9,257 nucleotides of DNA from an uncultured Collinsella sp. (GTDB lineage Bacteria > Actinomycetota > Coriobacteriia > Coriobacteriales > Coriobacteriaceae). Where the stretch lies: the NCBI GenBank assembly GCA_900550965.1, contig URUC01000078.1, positions 1 through 9,257 of the forward strand, given 5' to 3'. Both the position numbers and the translations under genes were made by a program. The notes under the pieces are model-generated. The model did not search any database. It saw only the letters and a list, made by a program, of their open reading frames with translations, and had not been told where the DNA came from. Within the stretch, counting starts at the first letter, position 1. Each line of letters opens with the position of its first letter. Of this stretch, positions 6,834-9,257 are shown piece by piece.

Positions 6834-7931
6834 CTACCCCCGTCCCATGTATAGCGCAGCAAGCTGCGCGACAGTCCCGTGAATATCAAACCCCTCATCC
6901 GCCACGACTCCCGCGTAGCCCTTGCGCATACCGCTCGAGTATCCAAGCGCGCGCTCAATGCAGTCGGCCCAGGCCTCGGCCCCCGCCTCCAGCGGCAGAT
7001 ACTCCACCAAGTCGGTAATGGCCACCTCGTCGGTAATCCTGTCCGAAAGCACGCACGGCAACCCGGAGCACTGCGCCTCCACCGCCGAAAACGGCAGTCC
7101 CTCAGACAACGAAGGCATGGCGAAGCAATCAACCCCATCGTAGAACGAGGGCATATCGTCGAGCAGTCCTAAGAAGCACACGCGCTCGGAAAGCCCGAGA
7201 TCACCTGCCCTCCTCTCGACGTTCTCGCGCAGTGAGCCGTCCCCCGCAAGGACGAGAAACGCATGCTCGTCAATACGGGCGAGGGCGGCAAAAGCATCGA
7301 TGAGGAAGGCATGATTCTTCATCAGTTCGAAGCGTCCGACATGGCCAACCAGGATGTCTTCCTCCGAAAACCCGTACGAACCCCTGAAAGCGTCCCTTCG
7401 TGCGGCGTCGAAGGCGAACCGCGCCACGTCGATGCCGTTGTTCACTACCTCAAAATCTTTGCCTGGATACATGAACTCCCCCGCGGTCCTCGAACAGGCC
7501 AGCCGCTTGGTCGCATACTCGCCGAAACCCTTCTGGAAAGCCTGCTTCACGATATTGCGCGGGGTGCGCTCGAAATCGGCGATGTGCGAGTGTGAGAATA
7601 GTCGCCCGACGCCGTGCTCGCCCGCCGAGCGCAGGACGTCGCGCCCGAGCGCAGCCATATGGCAGTGCACGGCGGCGTAGTCGTGATGCTCGTCAAAGAA
7701 GGCGTCCAACATCCGCTTGCGGCGCAGCAGGTTCGCGCCCTCCATGATGGGCACGTGGTACACATGCCCGCCAAGGCTCTCGACCTCATCCTCGTAGTAT
7801 TCGCGGGGGGTGTGGAAGACGAGAAAGTCGAACTGCACCTGAGTGCGGCAGATATTGCGGTAGACGTTCATGATGAATGCCTCCGCGCCACCCCTGAACA
7901 GTTTCGAGGTAACCTGAAGTACTTTAACCAC
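6834..7931 (-). CDS. GT4-family glycosyltransferase
   Basis: The product has 365 residues from the chosen start. It is a GT-B retaining glycosyltransferase: an N-terminal acceptor domain with KVLQVTSKLFRGGAE (GGAE at 14-17), the hinge NNGID (164-168), a phosphate-binding VGHVGRFELMKNH around 195-207, and the nucleotide-sugar EX7E motif MPSLSEGLPFSAVEAQ with E277 and E285. It resembles EpsF/CapM-like enzymes that extend lipid-linked repeat units in the cytoplasm. Donor sugar cannot be read; dTDP-rhamnose or another NDP-hexose is possible. GTG at 7931 is chosen over GTG at 7937 because GGAG sits five bases upstream of the former and overlaps the latter. It overlaps the end of the RmlC-RmlD gene by eight bases and is followed two bases later by wzy. 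It is the only standard glycosyltransferase in the window. Confidence 0.9.
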   Translation of the reverse strand: MVKVLQVTSKLFRGGAEAFIMNVYRNICRTQVQFDFLVFHTPREYYEDEVESLGGHVYHVPIMEGANLLRRKRMLDAFFDEHHDYAAVHCHMAALGRDVLRSAGEHGVGRLFSHSHIADFERTPRNIVKQAFQKGFGEYATKRLACSRTAGEFMYPGKDFEVVNNGIDVARFAFDAARRDAFRGSYGFSEEDILVGHVGRFELMKNHAFLIDAFAALARIDEHAFLVLAGDGSLRENVERRAGDLGLSERVCFLGLLDDMPSFYDGVDCFAMPSLSEGLPFSAVEAQCSGLPCVLSDRITDEVAITDLVEYLPLEAGAEAWADCIERALGYSSGMRKGYAGVVADEGFDIHGTVAQLAALYMGRG

Positions 7932-9257
7932 GGGCACTCCAATCTTCGATTTGATTCAAATAGCAGGAAAGCCCTTCCTCCCAGTCGGGCATGTGGAACC
8001 CGACCGACTCGAGCCTGGACAGGTCGAGCGCGGAGTGGACCGGGCGCGGGGCGATGGGGCCCTCGGCACTCGCGTAGTAGTCGGCGGTCGATACTGGCAC
8101 GACCCTGTCGCCGTTACCGTTGGCGGCCTCGAAGACGGCGCGGGCGATGTCCGCCCAGCTCTTCACGGCGCCGGAGCCGGTGCAGTCGTAGGTGCCGTAG
8201 GGGGCGTGCGTCCCCAGCACGTGGAAGATGGCCTCGGCCATGTCGCGCGTGAAGGTCAGGCGGCCCAGCTGGTCGTCGACGACCGTGACCTGCGCGAGCC
8301 CGTCCTCCGGGTCGGCGACGCGGTCGGACAGGCACTTCATCGTCTTGACGAAGTTGTGTCCCTCGCCGATGACCCAGGAGCTGCGCATGATGTAGTGGCG
8401 CGGGCACCCGGCCACGGCGATGTCGCCGGCGGCCTTGGTCTGGCCGTAGACGGACAGCGGGCTGAAGGGCTCCTCCTCGTCATGCACCTCGGCCGTGCCG
8501 TCGAAGACGTAGTCGGAGGACACGTGGACGAGCGTGATCCCGTGCCCGGCGCAGGTGCGGGCGAGCAGCGCGGGCCCCGTCGCGTTGGCCTTCCAGGCGG
8601 TCACGCGGCCCTCGGGGGTCTCGGCCCTGTCCACGGCCGTGTAGGCGCCGCAGTTGATCACGGTGCCGTAGAGCGACCAGTCGTACTGTGCGTATGCCTC
8701 CGGGTCGGACATGTCGAAGGTGTCGATGTCGCAGAAGTCGAAGTCCTTCGCCACGCCGCGCCCCTCGGCGAGCGCGCGCACCGCATGGCCCAGCTGGCCG
8801 TTGCAGCCGGTGACGAGCGTGCGTTTCGGCGCCATCGGGACGACGTCCCTGAGCATCGGGTGGTTGAGGTCGGCCTCGGATACGGTGGCCTCCTCCAGCG
8901 GGATGGGCCACTCGATGGCGAGCTCGGGATCGGCGAGGTTCACGAACGTGTAGGTCCTCTTGAGCTCGAGCGACCAGTGGGCGTCCACCAGGTAGGTGTA
9001 GGCGGTGCCGTCCTCCAGGGCCTGGAAGGAGTTGCCAACGCCGCGCGGGACGTAGATGGCCTTGGAGGGGTCCAGGACGGTCGTGAACACCTTGCCGAAG
9101 GTCTCACTGCCCTCGCGCAGGTCCACCCAGGCGCCGAAGACCGAGCCGCGGGCCACGGAGATGAACTTGTCCCAGGGCTCGGCGTGGATGCCGCGGGTGA
9201 CGCCCCTCTTCTCGTTGTAGGAGACGTTGTTCTGGACGACGCGGAGGTCCGGGATGC
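7924..9257 (-). CDS. rmlCD: Bifunctional RmlC-RmlD: dTDP-4-dehydrorhamnose 3,5-epimerase / reductase fusion (5' truncated)
   Basis: The frame stays open to the right edge; the GTG at 9156 is internal because RmlC-like sequence (QNNVSYNEKRGVTRGIHAEP) continues upstream. In fragment numbering from 9255, residues 1-140 are a cupin RmlC domain with GIH (H24, equivalent to the catalytic His) and VPRGVGNSF (69-77). Residues about 142-443 are an RmlD reductase: nucleotide motif TGCNGQLG (149-156), NCGAYTAVDRAE (201-212), SSDYVFDG (246-253) and catalytic YGQTK (Y270, K274). Together they convert dTDP-4-keto-6-deoxyglucose to dTDP-L-rhamnose using NAD(P)H, in the cytoplasm. The canonical RmlC tyrosine region reads VDAHWS here, so epimerase chemistry may differ. 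The gene is very GC-rich (46 of 60 bases in 8401-8460). It feeds the downstream glycosyltransferases; RmlA and RmlB are presumably further upstream. Confidence 0.92.
   Translation of the reverse strand, partial: IPDLRVVQNNVSYNEKRGVTRGIHAEPWDKFISVARGSVFGAWVDLREGSETFGKVFTTVLDPSKAIYVPRGVGNSFQALEDGTAYTYLVDAHWSLELKRTYTFVNLADPELAIEWPIPLEEATVSEADLNHPMLRDVVPMAPKRTLVTGCNGQLGHAVRALAEGRGVAKDFDFCDIDTFDMSDPEAYAQYDWSLYGTVINCGAYTAVDRAETPEGRVTAWKANATGPALLARTCAGHGITLVHVSSDYVFDGTAEVHDEEEPFSPLSVYGQTKAAGDIAVAGCPRHYIMRSSWVIGEGHNFVKTMKCLSDRVADPEDGLAQVTVVDDQLGRLTFTRDMAEAIFHVLGTHAPYGTYDCTGSGAVKSWADIARAVFEAANGNGDRVVPVSTADYYASAEGPIAPRPVHSALDLSRLESVGFHMPDWEEGLSCYLNQIEDWSARG
7937..7940 (-). promoter_or_regulatory. Ribosome binding site deciding the glycosyltransferase start
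   Basis: Minus-strand GGAG is followed by five bases and then GTG at 7931. The alternative GTG at 7937 begins within this GGAG, so it could not use it. The GTG at 7931 gives the usual short N-terminus before KVLQV. Confidence 0.5.

Noticed and set aside
7614..8252. A 212-codon plus-strand open frame with an Arg-rich C-terminal half
   Set aside because: It crosses the junction between the glycosyltransferase and rhamnose genes in antisense. The Arg-rich, low-complexity tail is what GC-rich codons give when read in the wrong frame.
7924..9156. GTG at 9156 as the start of the rhamnose gene
   Set aside because: Conserved RmlC sequence including the GIH histidine lies upstream of it in frame, so the gene runs past the window edge.
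865..9257. CRISPR arrays, tRNA or rRNA genes, insertion sequences, toxin-antitoxin or phage genes
   Set aside because: The stretch is filled by seven polysaccharide genes; I saw no regularly spaced repeats, transposase-like frame, terminal inverted repeats or tRNA-like folds.

Overview
The window looks like a high-GC Gram-positive genome, most plausibly an actinomycete of the Coriobacteriia type (Collinsella/Olsenella/Atopobium group). The clues are GC-rich coding sequence at both ends (46 of 60 bases are G or C in 541-600 and in 8401-8460), a single-chain RmlC-RmlD rhamnose enzyme of the kind I associate with bifidobacteria and Coriobacteriia, and a ricin-type lectin domain on what is probably a cell-surface protein. 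This assignment is an inference; there is no rRNA or other taxonomic marker in the window.

Layout. At the left edge the plus strand carries the 3' end of a gene whose product finishes in a three-unit ricin-type beta-trefoil (1-792). A 72-base convergent gap follows, containing a hairpin that resembles a terminator for minus-strand transcripts. Everything from 865 to the right edge is one tightly packed minus-strand gene string, entered at its right end: RmlC-RmlD fusion (cut by the window edge), GT4 glycosyltransferase, Wzy-like polymerase, Stealth-family phosphotransferase, NodB-like polysaccharide deacetylase, ATP-grasp ligase, and Wzx-like flippase. Junctions are overlaps of 8, 4, 4 and 1 bases or gaps of 2 and 9 bases, so these seven genes almost certainly share a transcript and are partly coupled in translation. 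No promoter for the operon lies in the window.

How the genes fit together. RmlC-RmlD finishes dTDP-L-rhamnose. The GT4 enzyme adds a sugar to a lipid-linked repeat unit. The Stealth protein probably adds a sugar-1-phosphate, making a phosphodiester in the glycan. The deacetylase-like and ATP-grasp proteins have no signal peptide and overlap by ATGA; together they could expose an amine on a sugar and acylate it, for example with an amino acid, before export. Wzx would flip the finished unit and Wzy would polymerise it outside the membrane. The initiating sugar-1-phosphate transferase, most other glycosyltransferases and the attachment ligase are not in the window. The middle of the cluster (wzy and Stealth genes) is much more AT-rich than its flanks, as expected of an exchanged serotype-determining core.
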